Shown: positions 46,873 to 55,160 of the stretch, in pieces
Layout: the number at the start of each line of letters is the position of its first letter
Numbering within the stretch: the stretch's first letter is position 1
From: Sunxiuqinia rutila
Lineage (GTDB): Bacteria; Bacteroidota; Bacteroidia; Bacteroidales; Prolixibacteraceae
Direction of reading: 5' to 3'
NCBI RefSeq assembly: GCF_050589705.1
Contig: NZ_JBNGOT010000010.1
Location: forward strand, 103,239-167,238
DNA: 64,000 nucleotides
Notes under the pieces: generated by a model
Told to the model about the DNA's origin: nothing
The model's input: the letters and a program-made list of their open reading frames with translations, nothing else
Databases searched by the model: none
Made by a program: the position numbers and the translations under genes

Positions 46873-49800
46873 TTATTTTAACAACTTTGCATCGCACCAA
46901 TTCCCTAAATCGCCTTCTATGCCATCACCGCCACCTAATACTCGCAGCTCTAACATTTTAGCTTTATTAATTTCTATTTCAACTCTCCTTGCTTTACACT
47001 TCTGGCTCATTAATCCACTCGAAAATGTTCGTTTCCCATCAAGCCATACTTCAAACTCAATATTTCCTTCGTCTGCTTTGTTATCCACGCCAACCCATGA
47101 AATGAATTTTTTAAATCCCAGCCCTTCGATATTATATTTTATCCGGCCATACGAATGCATACCAATACCCCTTTTATATTCTTGTTTTGCAATTGTCAGT
47201 TTTGAGCCTAACGCATTCTTACTGACCTGAAGTTGCATTTTTGACATGGCCACCTCATCCGGCAAAATATCATCCAAATAAACCTGCTGCTGAGCAGGAG
47301 CAATTTTCCGAATTCCTTTGGAGAAGAATCTCAAAGGAATGATTGTTTTAACCTCTCTTTTTATATGGTTATGTACCGCTAATGGATAATTCTTCTGTTC
47401 AGTTCTTTTAGATTTATCGCCATTATCAATGTTTATCGTTTGCAAGGCTAATTCTTGCTCGGACCATAACCAACATCCAAGAGAAGCCTTAAAAGTTCCA
47501 GTTTCATTCACTGGTACATCAATAATAAATTCAATTTCACTTTCCCCTGTTGGAACATTAAGACTATAGTAATTCCAATCGCTAATAGGCATTTCTTCAA
47601 ACACTCTTATATGTGGGGTTTCCAACGGTGGAAAACTTACTGTATATTCCGATTCAACACCATTAATCAACACCCTAACATCGGGTTTATATGCAGATGG
47701 CACAACCGGGGAAAACAAAATATGCATTTTAGGCTCCGTGCCTTCCGGAATTACCAGATTACAACTTCCTGTTAATCTGTTTTTACCATTATCTTTGCTT
47801 TGAAGCTCAATTTGTGGATTGTTAATCTGAACACTATCAGCTTTTCCCGGGAAATGAATTTCGATGGTATCTTTGTTTAGCCTCTGATAATCTCCTTCAA
47901 TTTTAATATCTTCATTTCTGATGTTCGAGATTTTATAATTGGAAACCGCACCAGATGCACCGTATAAATGAAAACCGGTTTTATTATCTTTTTCTTGAAA
48001 TACTTCGTACCTTCCCCCGGTAAGTATGGGTTGTGAGTCTATTCCCGATTCAATGTGAACAATAAGCATTTCATGACCTTCTAAATTAATGTCGATTGTA
48101 TTATTGTATTTTATATCAGTCTGTAAAACTTGGTTATAAGGATAAACAACACGAGCATTAAAATCCTGTTTAGTTAAATCTATTGAAGTATTGTTTTGCC
48201 AACCACTTTCCTCATTTAAAGTAATACTGAATTCTTTAGGAGCTATAAACGGGTTGTAAACGACAATAATTCCTCTATTGTTCTTGAAATGGGCATAACC
48301 GTAAGGCTCTTTATTTAAAGGATTTCCGGAAAGTATTTTTGTATTTATTAGTATCGTATCGTTTTCCTGCGCCCATTTTATGGCTTTTGCCAAAAATTCC
48401 CAGTCTTTTTCGGTTTTTAACAATTCATATGGATCAAGATAGAAGGTCAACAGTCGGCTCCCTCGTCCCATAACAGCCATAACTTCATCATACATTGTCT
48501 CATAATACGGAGTAAATACTCCAAGATTTTCCATTGCGCTCATAGGGAAGCCCGGGTTTTCCGAATCTCGCTTCAGAATCATAGCATCACGTGTAGTAAT
48601 TCTACCATAACCTTTATAAGGTGTAGGAACGATAGGTTCCGGAGGGCCATCATATAGTTCTCCCCACACGGAACTGGAATATTGCAACCACCACGGACTT
48701 AACCACATCCCACAGGTTAAATCAATATAGACATCCGGATTTGCTGTTCGAACGTCTTTCAATAATTCAATAAGAGCATCAACATTTGCTTCCTTTGAAT
48801 AATCGCCCGGTAAATGATTATGGTTTTCAGCATCGCAGTTAAAACAAATTCCATCGTATTTAAAAAACCTTATGTCATAATCATTAATTAATGTATTTAT
48901 TTTTTCTGAAAGATTATGCGCGTAGCGTGGGTCAGATTGGCAAATAAATTTTCCCCGTGTACCATTCTGGGGGTATCCCTGCTTCACCAACCAGGGACCA
49001 TGGTCGTACCCCGAAGAAGGAGATAACCACAGCCCCAGGTGCAGTTTTTCTTTTTGTAACTTGTTTTTTACTGAATGAAAACCATTGGGGAATCTGTCTT
49101 TTCTGATATCCCAAAGTGTTTTTTTATCGTCCCATCCATCGTCAAAAGTATAAGTATCAAACCTTACATTATATGGTTTGATAAGTTTTTCAGACATCAA
49201 CTCAAGCATGTCTAAAGATTTCTTTTCTGTGGGGGGCATCAGGGTTTCCCAGGTATTATAATTTATAAAAAGTGGTTTCTTGTCAGAAGGGATAGCTGAA
49301 ATCGAATCCAGATATTCCTTAAAACATTCTTCAACATTTCTGTTGCCTACAAGCCCAAACACAGCTGATTTTGAGATGTATTTTTCGTTAAATGTTTTCC
49401 CAGGGAAATGAGTAAGTGTAAGTGTTCCATCTTTGTATTGGTTATATCCTGCCGGGTATTCCAGACCCCAGAAACTATGATCAAAAAAAACGGGTTGTCC
49501 AAAGCCCTTATTTTTACCAAATCCCCAAACCGGATGCGGATATGCCGGACTACCTTCTTCCTGAAAAATACAATCCCCCTCAAACTCCAGTTTCCATGTG
49601 TCAACTTGTGATATATTCAATGGTTTGGCTGTTGTTAATGCCAGTTGCCGCCTTACAAAAAAATCGTCATTGCCAAGTGAATAGGTAATGTGCAAATCCA
49701 TATTTCTTTGCTTGTGCTGAAATTCAAATACCAATGTTTGTTTCGTATCGAGGTTCGCTTTTCTAAAATTTAAAAATTTAAAACCAGATGCATTTAACGG

Positions 49801-50049
49801 TTCTTGATTTTTTAGGTTGATTTGAAAATCATCGTTTTTAACCTGAATGATACTTCCGGTTTGCAAATTAATTATTTCTCTTAAGCTGATATTTTCTTCT
49901 TGCCTAACATAACGAAGTTTAACTTTGTTGTTCCCAAGAACAATTTCACTACTTTTTTCAATTAATTTTCCGGAAGCATTAGTGTAAAAGCCCAAAATAT
50001 TTATCAATATCAGACTTAAAAAAAGTTTTTTTAATACATTCATCCTCAT
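46873..50049 (-). CDS. GH36/GH27-like alpha-galactosidase with C-terminal NPCBM domain
   Basis: The 1058-residue exported protein (signal peptide to about TNASG) has a beta-sandwich N-terminus, a TIM barrel with YTFDDGWDDK, LGLWLSPSSGYDHGPW and the likely nucleophile D399 in FFKYDGICFNC, and a C-terminal NPCBM carbohydrate-binding domain (RGIGMHSYGRIKYNIEGLGFKKFISWVGVD, LELRVLGGGDGIEGDLGNWCDAKL). The pattern fits clan GH-D (alpha-galactosidase or related), although the barrel is divergent from typical RafA. It follows a decayed lipoprotein gene and precedes the GH2 gene by 21 bases. Confidence 0.8.
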   Translation of the reverse strand: MRMNVLKKLFLSLILINILGFYTNASGKLIEKSSEIVLGNNKVKLRYVRQEENISLREIINLQTGSIIQVKNDDFQINLKNQEPLNASGFKFLNFRKANLDTKQTLVFEFQHKQRNMDLHITYSLGNDDFFVRRQLALTTAKPLNISQVDTWKLEFEGDCIFQEEGSPAYPHPVWGFGKNKGFGQPVFFDHSFWGLEYPAGYNQYKDGTLTLTHFPGKTFNEKYISKSAVFGLVGNRNVEECFKEYLDSISAIPSDKKPLFINYNTWETLMPPTEKKSLDMLELMSEKLIKPYNVRFDTYTFDDGWDDKKTLWDIRKDRFPNGFHSVKNKLQKEKLHLGLWLSPSSGYDHGPWLVKQGYPQNGTRGKFICQSDPRYAHNLSEKINTLINDYDIRFFKYDGICFNCDAENHNHLPGDYSKEANVDALIELLKDVRTANPDVYIDLTCGMWLSPWWLQYSSSVWGELYDGPPEPIVPTPYKGYGRITTRDAMILKRDSENPGFPMSAMENLGVFTPYYETMYDEVMAVMGRGSRLLTFYLDPYELLKTEKDWEFLAKAIKWAQENDTILINTKILSGNPLNKEPYGYAHFKNNRGIIVVYNPFIAPKEFSITLNEESGWQNNTSIDLTKQDFNARVVYPYNQVLQTDIKYNNTIDINLEGHEMLIVHIESGIDSQPILTGGRYEVFQEKDNKTGFHLYGASGAVSNYKISNIRNEDIKIEGDYQRLNKDTIEIHFPGKADSVQINNPQIELQSKDNGKNRLTGSCNLVIPEGTEPKMHILFSPVVPSAYKPDVRVLINGVESEYTVSFPPLETPHIRVFEEMPISDWNYYSLNVPTGESEIEFIIDVPVNETGTFKASLGCWLWSEQELALQTINIDNGDKSKRTEQKNYPLAVHNHIKREVKTIIPLRFFSKGIRKIAPAQQQVYLDDILPDEVAMSKMQLQVSKNALGSKLTIAKQEYKRGIGMHSYGRIKYNIEGLGFKKFISWVGVDNKADEGNIEFEVWLDGKRTFSSGLMSQKCKARRVEIEINKAKMLELRVLGGGDGIEGDLGNWCDAKLLK

Positions 50050-50063
50050 TAGCTTATACCTTA

Positions 50064-50414
50064 TTAAATTTGTTCATCCATCTCTTCCATTCTCAAATAT
50101 CCAGTATTTTTCCGTGATAATAAACAGTCATCCAACAAATACGCAGTTAACACCATAAACGGATAATTATCGGCACCGGAATTTTCCACCTCCCAAAAGC
50201 CTCTTCTATGGTTGTTTAAAACCGTTGGTATCAAACCACTTTCGGGATCCGTATGTTCGAGCCAGGCTTTGGTTAAGTTTAAACTTTTTACGTAGCCTTG
50301 ATTGGCCTTTTCTCCATTTTCAATAGCCTGAGTAAAGTCTTCTTAATGAAATTGTTTTTGTACGCATCCATACAGTGAAAAGATTAATAGTATCAAATAG
50401 AAAATATGTTCCAT
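50064..50414 (-). pseudogene. Truncated lipoprotein gene with in-frame stop
   Basis: On the minus strand an ATG at 50414 opens a lipoprotein leader (MEHIFYLILLIFSLYGC), then a TAA at codon 24 (50343-50345) interrupts it. The same frame continues for 92 codons to a stop at 50064 with NLTKAWLEHTDPESGLIP and FWEVENSGADNYPFMVLTAYL. I recall this opening from large exported Bacteroidota proteins (several hundred residues) with EGWLKHADPETGLIPRN-like starts. The body of the gene is missing, so it is a remnant of an earlier PUL member. Confidence 0.7.
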
Positions 50415-50431
50415 TTTAATGTATTTTAATA

Positions 50432-51790
50432 TTAATTGTTTCTAATTCCATATTTTATGGAAGTTTTATAATTCGTAAAATGAATGTATTTTTGATTCTC
50501 CATCCATAAGACTATCTCATCCATGTTCCTCTGCAATCCTCTTGGAACATAGGGTCTCACATTATCGTACTCAGAATTTTGAGTAACAGGCTCTTTATTC
50601 CAGGTTTTACCCAGATCATCAGTTTCCCACCTCTCTATTTCAAATCTGCCATTGATTTGCCGGGATAGATAAATTACATTGGCATTATCGGGATGAAGAG
50701 TCATTCCCCCAAAGTAGTGGGGTTCACTCTCTTCTTCTCTTTCAGGTGTTTGAGGAAACCACCTGCCTGATTTACAAAGTTCGGTATTTACCCATTTTTC
50801 ACCATCATAACGTGCATAAAAATAACGATGATCGACTTCTTCCGGATGCCTCGTGTAAAGAACAACGGGATTCCCATTATCGTCCTGTCCAATATCAGCG
50901 ATCCAGGCGCGTCCCTTCTTTTCAGACGCTTTATAAATTAATGAACCTTTTGAAGGGCTAAATGGTAGATTTTCAATTTCGGTAATTTTACTTTTATCAG
51001 CACGGTACAAAGCACCATCTTCATAGTAGGCATAATAAACCGAATTAGCAGGGTGAAGCCGAGGATGTCCATCCGTAAAAACCATGTGTATTTTTGAATT
51101 CCCATCAGAGAAATACTTCACATACGGTCTCTTCCCTGGTAAGAAAGGAAGTTCAGCTATCATTACTTTACTTTTCGACCATGTTGTCCCGTCATCGTCA
51201 GACCACATAATATTGGGTTTGTAGCCGGTCCATCTTCCAAAACAATAAATCCGGTTATTTTCAGATTTAAGACTATACGGATTTGCATAAGTAACCGTGG
51301 CAAAAGGAAACTTTTTGAGTTCCTCTGTATCAAGAGGATTTACTAATCTGGCATCTCCAAAACTTGAGACGTTACTTCCATCGGTGGTTTTGTTTATATA
51401 AATCTCTTTTCTCGAATGACGTGTGTATGTGGCAATAATATTGCCATCACTTGTTTTGAGAAAAGAAGGATTATCATGATCATCTTTCTCCAATTGAAAA
51501 AACAGTTCTTTAGTTTCAACGGAATTGTTATCTATATCTAATGATGCTGCCTCAATGGTTCCATCTGCCGTTACCCAGCCGGTAATAATTAATCCATCAC
51601 TATAAATAGCCCTTGGATCAGAAAACCAGCACCATGCTCCATTTTTCGTTAGATATCCGGTTTTATAATTCTTCTGAGAATAGCCGTTAAGAGAAATTGC
51701 TGTAAAGACCAGACATATAAAATACCATTTAACTAATTTTCTATTTATTCCGACCTGATTTATATTTAAGATTTTCATTCTAAATTTCAT
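50432..51790 (-). CDS. BNR_4 seven-bladed propeller enzyme (GH145 / PL24-25-42-like)
   Basis: The start is probably ATG 51790 (452 residues) or 51778; an in-frame GTG lies at 51802. After a signal (IAISLNGYSQ) the protein shows GAWCWFSDPRAIYSDGLIITGW, DDHDNPSFL (with the conserved histidine), GRWTGYKPNIMWSDDDGTTWS and related blades. Proteins of this group include GH145 alpha-L-rhamnosidases acting on Rha-alpha-1,4-GlcA, PL42 rhamnose-glucuronate lyases and PL24/25 ulvan lyases. The next gene upstream is GH105, which removes unsaturated uronic acids; in B. thetaiotaomicron such a pair (BT3686-BT3687) acts on rhamnose-capped arabinogalactan. This favours a rhamnose/uronate-linked substrate, but the family number is not certain. 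Confidence 0.8.
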   Translation of the reverse strand: MKFRMKILNINQVGINRKLVKWYFICLVFTAISLNGYSQKNYKTGYLTKNGAWCWFSDPRAIYSDGLIITGWVTADGTIEAASLDIDNNSVETKELFFQLEKDDHDNPSFLKTSDGNIIATYTRHSRKEIYINKTTDGSNVSSFGDARLVNPLDTEELKKFPFATVTYANPYSLKSENNRIYCFGRWTGYKPNIMWSDDDGTTWSKSKVMIAELPFLPGKRPYVKYFSDGNSKIHMVFTDGHPRLHPANSVYYAYYEDGALYRADKSKITEIENLPFSPSKGSLIYKASEKKGRAWIADIGQDDNGNPVVLYTRHPEEVDHRYFYARYDGEKWVNTELCKSGRWFPQTPEREEESEPHYFGGMTLHPDNANVIYLSRQINGRFEIERWETDDLGKTWNKEPVTQNSEYDNVRPYVPRGLQRNMDEIVLWMENQKYIHFTNYKTSIKYGIRNN

Positions 51791-51803
51791 TGGTATTATC
51801 ACG

Positions 51804-52928
51804 TTATAGATTAATCATTTCGCTTCCTGCAAGTAAAAAAGCCCCGGTACCAAAATTGCTCCAACTTTCGGAAGAGAAATTCTTTTTAGGATCCTGACCG
51901 ATAGGCTGTACCCAGCCAACCTTACCATTCTTCTGCTGAAGTGCGCATAAACCGATCCATGCTTTTCGCACAACTGGCAAATATTCCTCACGCTCCAATA
52001 TCCCACTATTAATCCCCCATGCCAAGGCATAACAGTAAAATCCTGACCCGCTGGCCTCACCACCCGGGTAACTATCCGGATCTAGCAGGCTTGTACGCCA
52101 TAGCCCGTCCGGTTGCTGCAATGTTCTAATCCTTTCTGCTATTTCTTTAAAGTTAGACACATAAAATTGCCTGTTTGGATAATCCTCTGGCAGCTCCTTT
52201 AAAATACGTGCTAAGCCTCCCATAACCCAACCATTTCCACGACTCCAGAACACTTTTTCACCATTGGATTCCTTTCTTGGCTTTACTCCAGGAAAATCCC
52301 ATTTATAACTGATATCTCGGGCATAAAGATGTTCTTCATGATCGTACAAAAGTTCATATGTTTGTTTGAATAAACTATCGCAAAGCGACAGGTATTTCTC
52401 CTCATTCAGTGTTATTCCCAGTTTTACCAAAGCCGGAGGCAACATAAATAAAGCATCGCACCAGAACATAAGGGTACCATTCGCCCTTTCAATCGCATTT
52501 GCAAGTCCCGGTGTTTCGGAATAATGGGTAGACATAAATTTATCCACCGCCTGCTTATAAGGATGAATCATTTTTTCTTCACCACATATTCGGTACATAT
52601 CAATGTATGTTTGGGGAAGTGCATGGTCATCTGCATGGTGCAAAAGTTCTCCCATTTGCCATTTATTGGATTCCCCCATTTTATAAAGTGCTTTGTAAAG
52701 TTTTTTTGATTCAGAGGCTTCATACGCAGCGAACAGTCCTGCATAAAAAGCTCCGTTGGTCCAGTCTGTAAACTTGTATTCATTTTGAGGATGCTTTAAT
52801 TGCCAACAGGCAGCTCTATTAAGGCGTTTTTTAATTTCTTTCCTTTGAAACAAATGGGTTGTTGCATTTTGCGCAAATACGGAAATCATCAAAACAATAC
52901 CTAATAGGCTTAATATTATTTTTTTCAT
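51804..52928 (-). CDS. GH105 (YteR-like) unsaturated uronyl hydrolase
   Basis: GH105 enzymes remove 4,5-unsaturated glucuronic or galacturonic acid from products of polysaccharide lyases. The 374-residue exported protein has the (alpha/alpha)6 barrel signatures FTDWTNGAFYAGLFAAY, HHADDHALPQTYIDMY (catalytic aspartate region), KVFWSRGNGWVMGGLARIL and PGGEASGSGFYCYALAWGIN. Length matches YteR. It is the first enzyme after the susCD pair and lies next to the BNR_4 gene, with 13 bases between the likely start and the preceding stop. Confidence 0.93.
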   Translation of the reverse strand: MKKIILSLLGIVLMISVFAQNATTHLFQRKEIKKRLNRAACWQLKHPQNEYKFTDWTNGAFYAGLFAAYEASESKKLYKALYKMGESNKWQMGELLHHADDHALPQTYIDMYRICGEEKMIHPYKQAVDKFMSTHYSETPGLANAIERANGTLMFWCDALFMLPPALVKLGITLNEEKYLSLCDSLFKQTYELLYDHEEHLYARDISYKWDFPGVKPRKESNGEKVFWSRGNGWVMGGLARILKELPEDYPNRQFYVSNFKEIAERIRTLQQPDGLWRTSLLDPDSYPGGEASGSGFYCYALAWGINSGILEREEYLPVVRKAWIGLCALQQKNGKVGWVQPIGQDPKKNFSSESWSNFGTGAFLLAGSEMINL

Positions 52929-53465
52929 CTGCTTTTAATTGTTTATTCTTTATGGCAATGCGGAGTACTCGGGGGAACTCACATGCTTATTATCATTCGC
53001 TTATCTGTGATGACTTTATTATGCTCGTTTCACCTTCCTTATTCTAATTGATTTTCTACTTTATTCAACTTATCTGTAGTTTTTTAATCATACATATTTT
53101 CAGAAGTACACCAAACCTTTATGGGCTTTTCATATTCTCCTTCAAAGAAATGATTCCAGAAAGTTCGTTTCTTACTTTTGGTTCCTAGATGTGGTACATT
53201 TTTGAAACTGTTCCTGATAGCAGGGATATTATACGAAAAAGAACTGTCACCTTCTGGGAAAAAAGGTTGTACCTTTCTGGCATTACATATCATGAATATC
53301 GAGTTAAACAAAAAAAAGCTTTGGCGTTTCCAAAATGAATGTAATTGGAAATTTGGTTGGTTTCAGCACCGTCCAGTATAAAATACCATAGTAACCTTTT
53401 GTTCATTCCCTTATGCGCTCAATTTATACTAAGGGAAGCTAACAATAAGTCAATATTATCTTAAA
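52929..53465. other. Long leader between susD and the enzyme genes
   Basis: About 540 bases separate the susD terminator-like hairpin and the GH105 start. A 75-codon frame on the minus strand (53084-53311) shows no family I recognise and may be chance or a gene remnant. The stretch probably holds an internal promoter for the enzyme operon; I cannot locate it with confidence. Confidence 0.35.
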
Positions 53466-53468
53466 ATT

Positions 53469-53496
53469 AACATGCTCTGCAGATGCAGAGCATGTT
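53469..53496. terminator. Palindromic hairpin after susD
   Basis: AACATGCTCTGCA and TGCAGAGCATGTT are exact reverse complements (13 pairs) separated by two bases, 33 bases past the susD stop. On the minus strand it is followed by AATTTTAAG. It may partly terminate or stabilise the susCD transcript and lower expression of the downstream enzymes. Confidence 0.7.
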
Positions 53497-53528
53497 ATTA
53501 TTCTGAATAAGATAACTATTAAAAGGTA

Positions 53529-55142
53529 TTAGTTGTATCCTGGATTTTGTGCAAATGTGGCTTCCACATTTGCATCAATAACAGACTGAGGAATTGGCCA
53601 TAGCTCATCTCGCTCTGTAACTTTATCTGCAACCTGTAGATTTTGTGCTTTTACCCTTTCAAGAAACATTCCTGTTCTAAACAAGGTTTGTCTTCTGTAC
53701 TCCTCAGAATATAATTCCCGTGCTCTCTCATCCAAGATAAAATTCATATCAACTTCACCAGCAGTAATTGAGGATGCATTAGACCTCGCTCTTAATATGT
53801 TTAGAGTATTTGCTGCTGCATTATTATCTCCTTTTAGATGCTGTGCTTCGGCTAACAAGAGATATGTTTCCCCCAGTCTCATTTTATGGTAATCTTTCAC
53901 TGCAGCCAGGTATGTTGCTGAACTACCACGCCCTTGAACACCAAAATCCCATTTGGTAGTTGAAGGATATAAATCGATGTCCCTATACTGTTCATATAAT
54001 GGATCATTTGGATCAAGAACCACCAGATCCCCAATATTTTTCCCTTCCGGAAGTGTTGCCGGATTATTATAGTACCACTTTCTTCTTAGGTTATTATTTG
54101 TATTTCGTGTGTCATTCTCCTCATACATATCTAAATAAGCCTGTGTTGGGGCAATACGACCTATACCACGACCACCTAAAGAGTCAGCAATTTGCATACC
54201 GGGTCCTCTCTGATAAAAAGCTACATGTTGTCTTCTTAACCAGTTATCTCCGTTACCTCCATCGGCATCCCATTCATTTTGCATGGCCCAAATAGATTCA
54301 AGGTTTCCATCTTTAAAATCCACATTACCTTCCAGAAACAAATCTCTAAAAACATTTCCTTTAGGATCATCAGCTTCAGGTCCAAACCTGCTGGTCATTA
54401 ACTTATGAGGGCCGCTATTGATAACATCATTGGCAGTAGTTTCTGCCAGAGCGTATTCACCCAAATGAATATAAACTTCAGCCAATAAATGTTTTGCAGC
54501 CCATTTGCTTACTTTTCCTCTTGGAAGAGAAGCCGGATCAGAAGGCAAATTTTCTGCGGCATACTCAAGATCTTGTCTCACAAATTCCAGCACGGTTGTT
54601 TTTGAACTTCTCACAAAATCCAATTTGGGTTCTTCGTAAAACCGGTCTAAAATAGGAACATCCCCAAACATTGTTGTTATTTGATTATGGAAATATGCCC
54701 TAAAGAATCTTGCTTCAGCAATAATTCGCTCTCTATCTACAGGATTATCCCATCTTACTTCTTCATTTTCAGCTTCCCGAAGAATCAGGTTTACCCATGC
54801 AAGTCCTTGGTATGCACCATCCCACCATCTCTGAAATACACTAAGGTTAGCAGTTAATGTAGAACCGTACTCTTCAAAGCCTTTCACAAATGGATGTGAA
54901 AAAACTGACCAATGCACATCCGTTCCGGTAAACATAGCAGGAGGTTTAGTTTCTCCTGTAAGTTCTCCTCTTATTTGATCGTAAACGGCATTTAGAGCAA
55001 CTTCAAACCCACCTGTGCTTCGATACAAATTTTCAGGAGCAAAAAAGGTTTTAGGGACCTCTGTTAGATTGTCTTCGTTGCATGAGGGAAATATACCTGC
55101 CAGCAACGTCATAAATAATGTAATTAAAATATATTTTTTCAT
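53529..55142 (-). CDS. susD: SusD/RagB-family outer-membrane glycan-binding lipoprotein
   Basis: SusD-like proteins cover SusC transporters and capture oligosaccharides at the cell surface. The 537-residue protein has a lipoprotein signal (PSC, C21), the conserved NLYRSTGGFEVALNAVYDQIRGE start, TPR-like helices such as RIIAEARFFRAYFHNQI, FGDVPI and the C-terminal FILDERARELYSEEYRRQTLFR with the closing NPGYN. It follows susC by 18 bases. It is complete. Confidence 0.96.
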   Translation of the reverse strand: MKKYILITLFMTLLAGIFPSCNEDNLTEVPKTFFAPENLYRSTGGFEVALNAVYDQIRGELTGETKPPAMFTGTDVHWSVFSHPFVKGFEEYGSTLTANLSVFQRWWDGAYQGLAWVNLILREAENEEVRWDNPVDRERIIAEARFFRAYFHNQITTMFGDVPILDRFYEEPKLDFVRSSKTTVLEFVRQDLEYAAENLPSDPASLPRGKVSKWAAKHLLAEVYIHLGEYALAETTANDVINSGPHKLMTSRFGPEADDPKGNVFRDLFLEGNVDFKDGNLESIWAMQNEWDADGGNGDNWLRRQHVAFYQRGPGMQIADSLGGRGIGRIAPTQAYLDMYEENDTRNTNNNLRRKWYYNNPATLPEGKNIGDLVVLDPNDPLYEQYRDIDLYPSTTKWDFGVQGRGSSATYLAAVKDYHKMRLGETYLLLAEAQHLKGDNNAAANTLNILRARSNASSITAGEVDMNFILDERARELYSEEYRRQTLFRTGMFLERVKAQNLQVADKVTERDELWPIPQSVIDANVEATFAQNPGYN

Positions 55143-55160
55143 TTCGTTTCTTTTTAATTA

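Noticed and set aside
53084..53311. Minus-strand 75-codon frame in the susD-GH105 gap
   Set aside because: No recognised motif, signal peptide or promoter; kept only as a remark in the leader entry.
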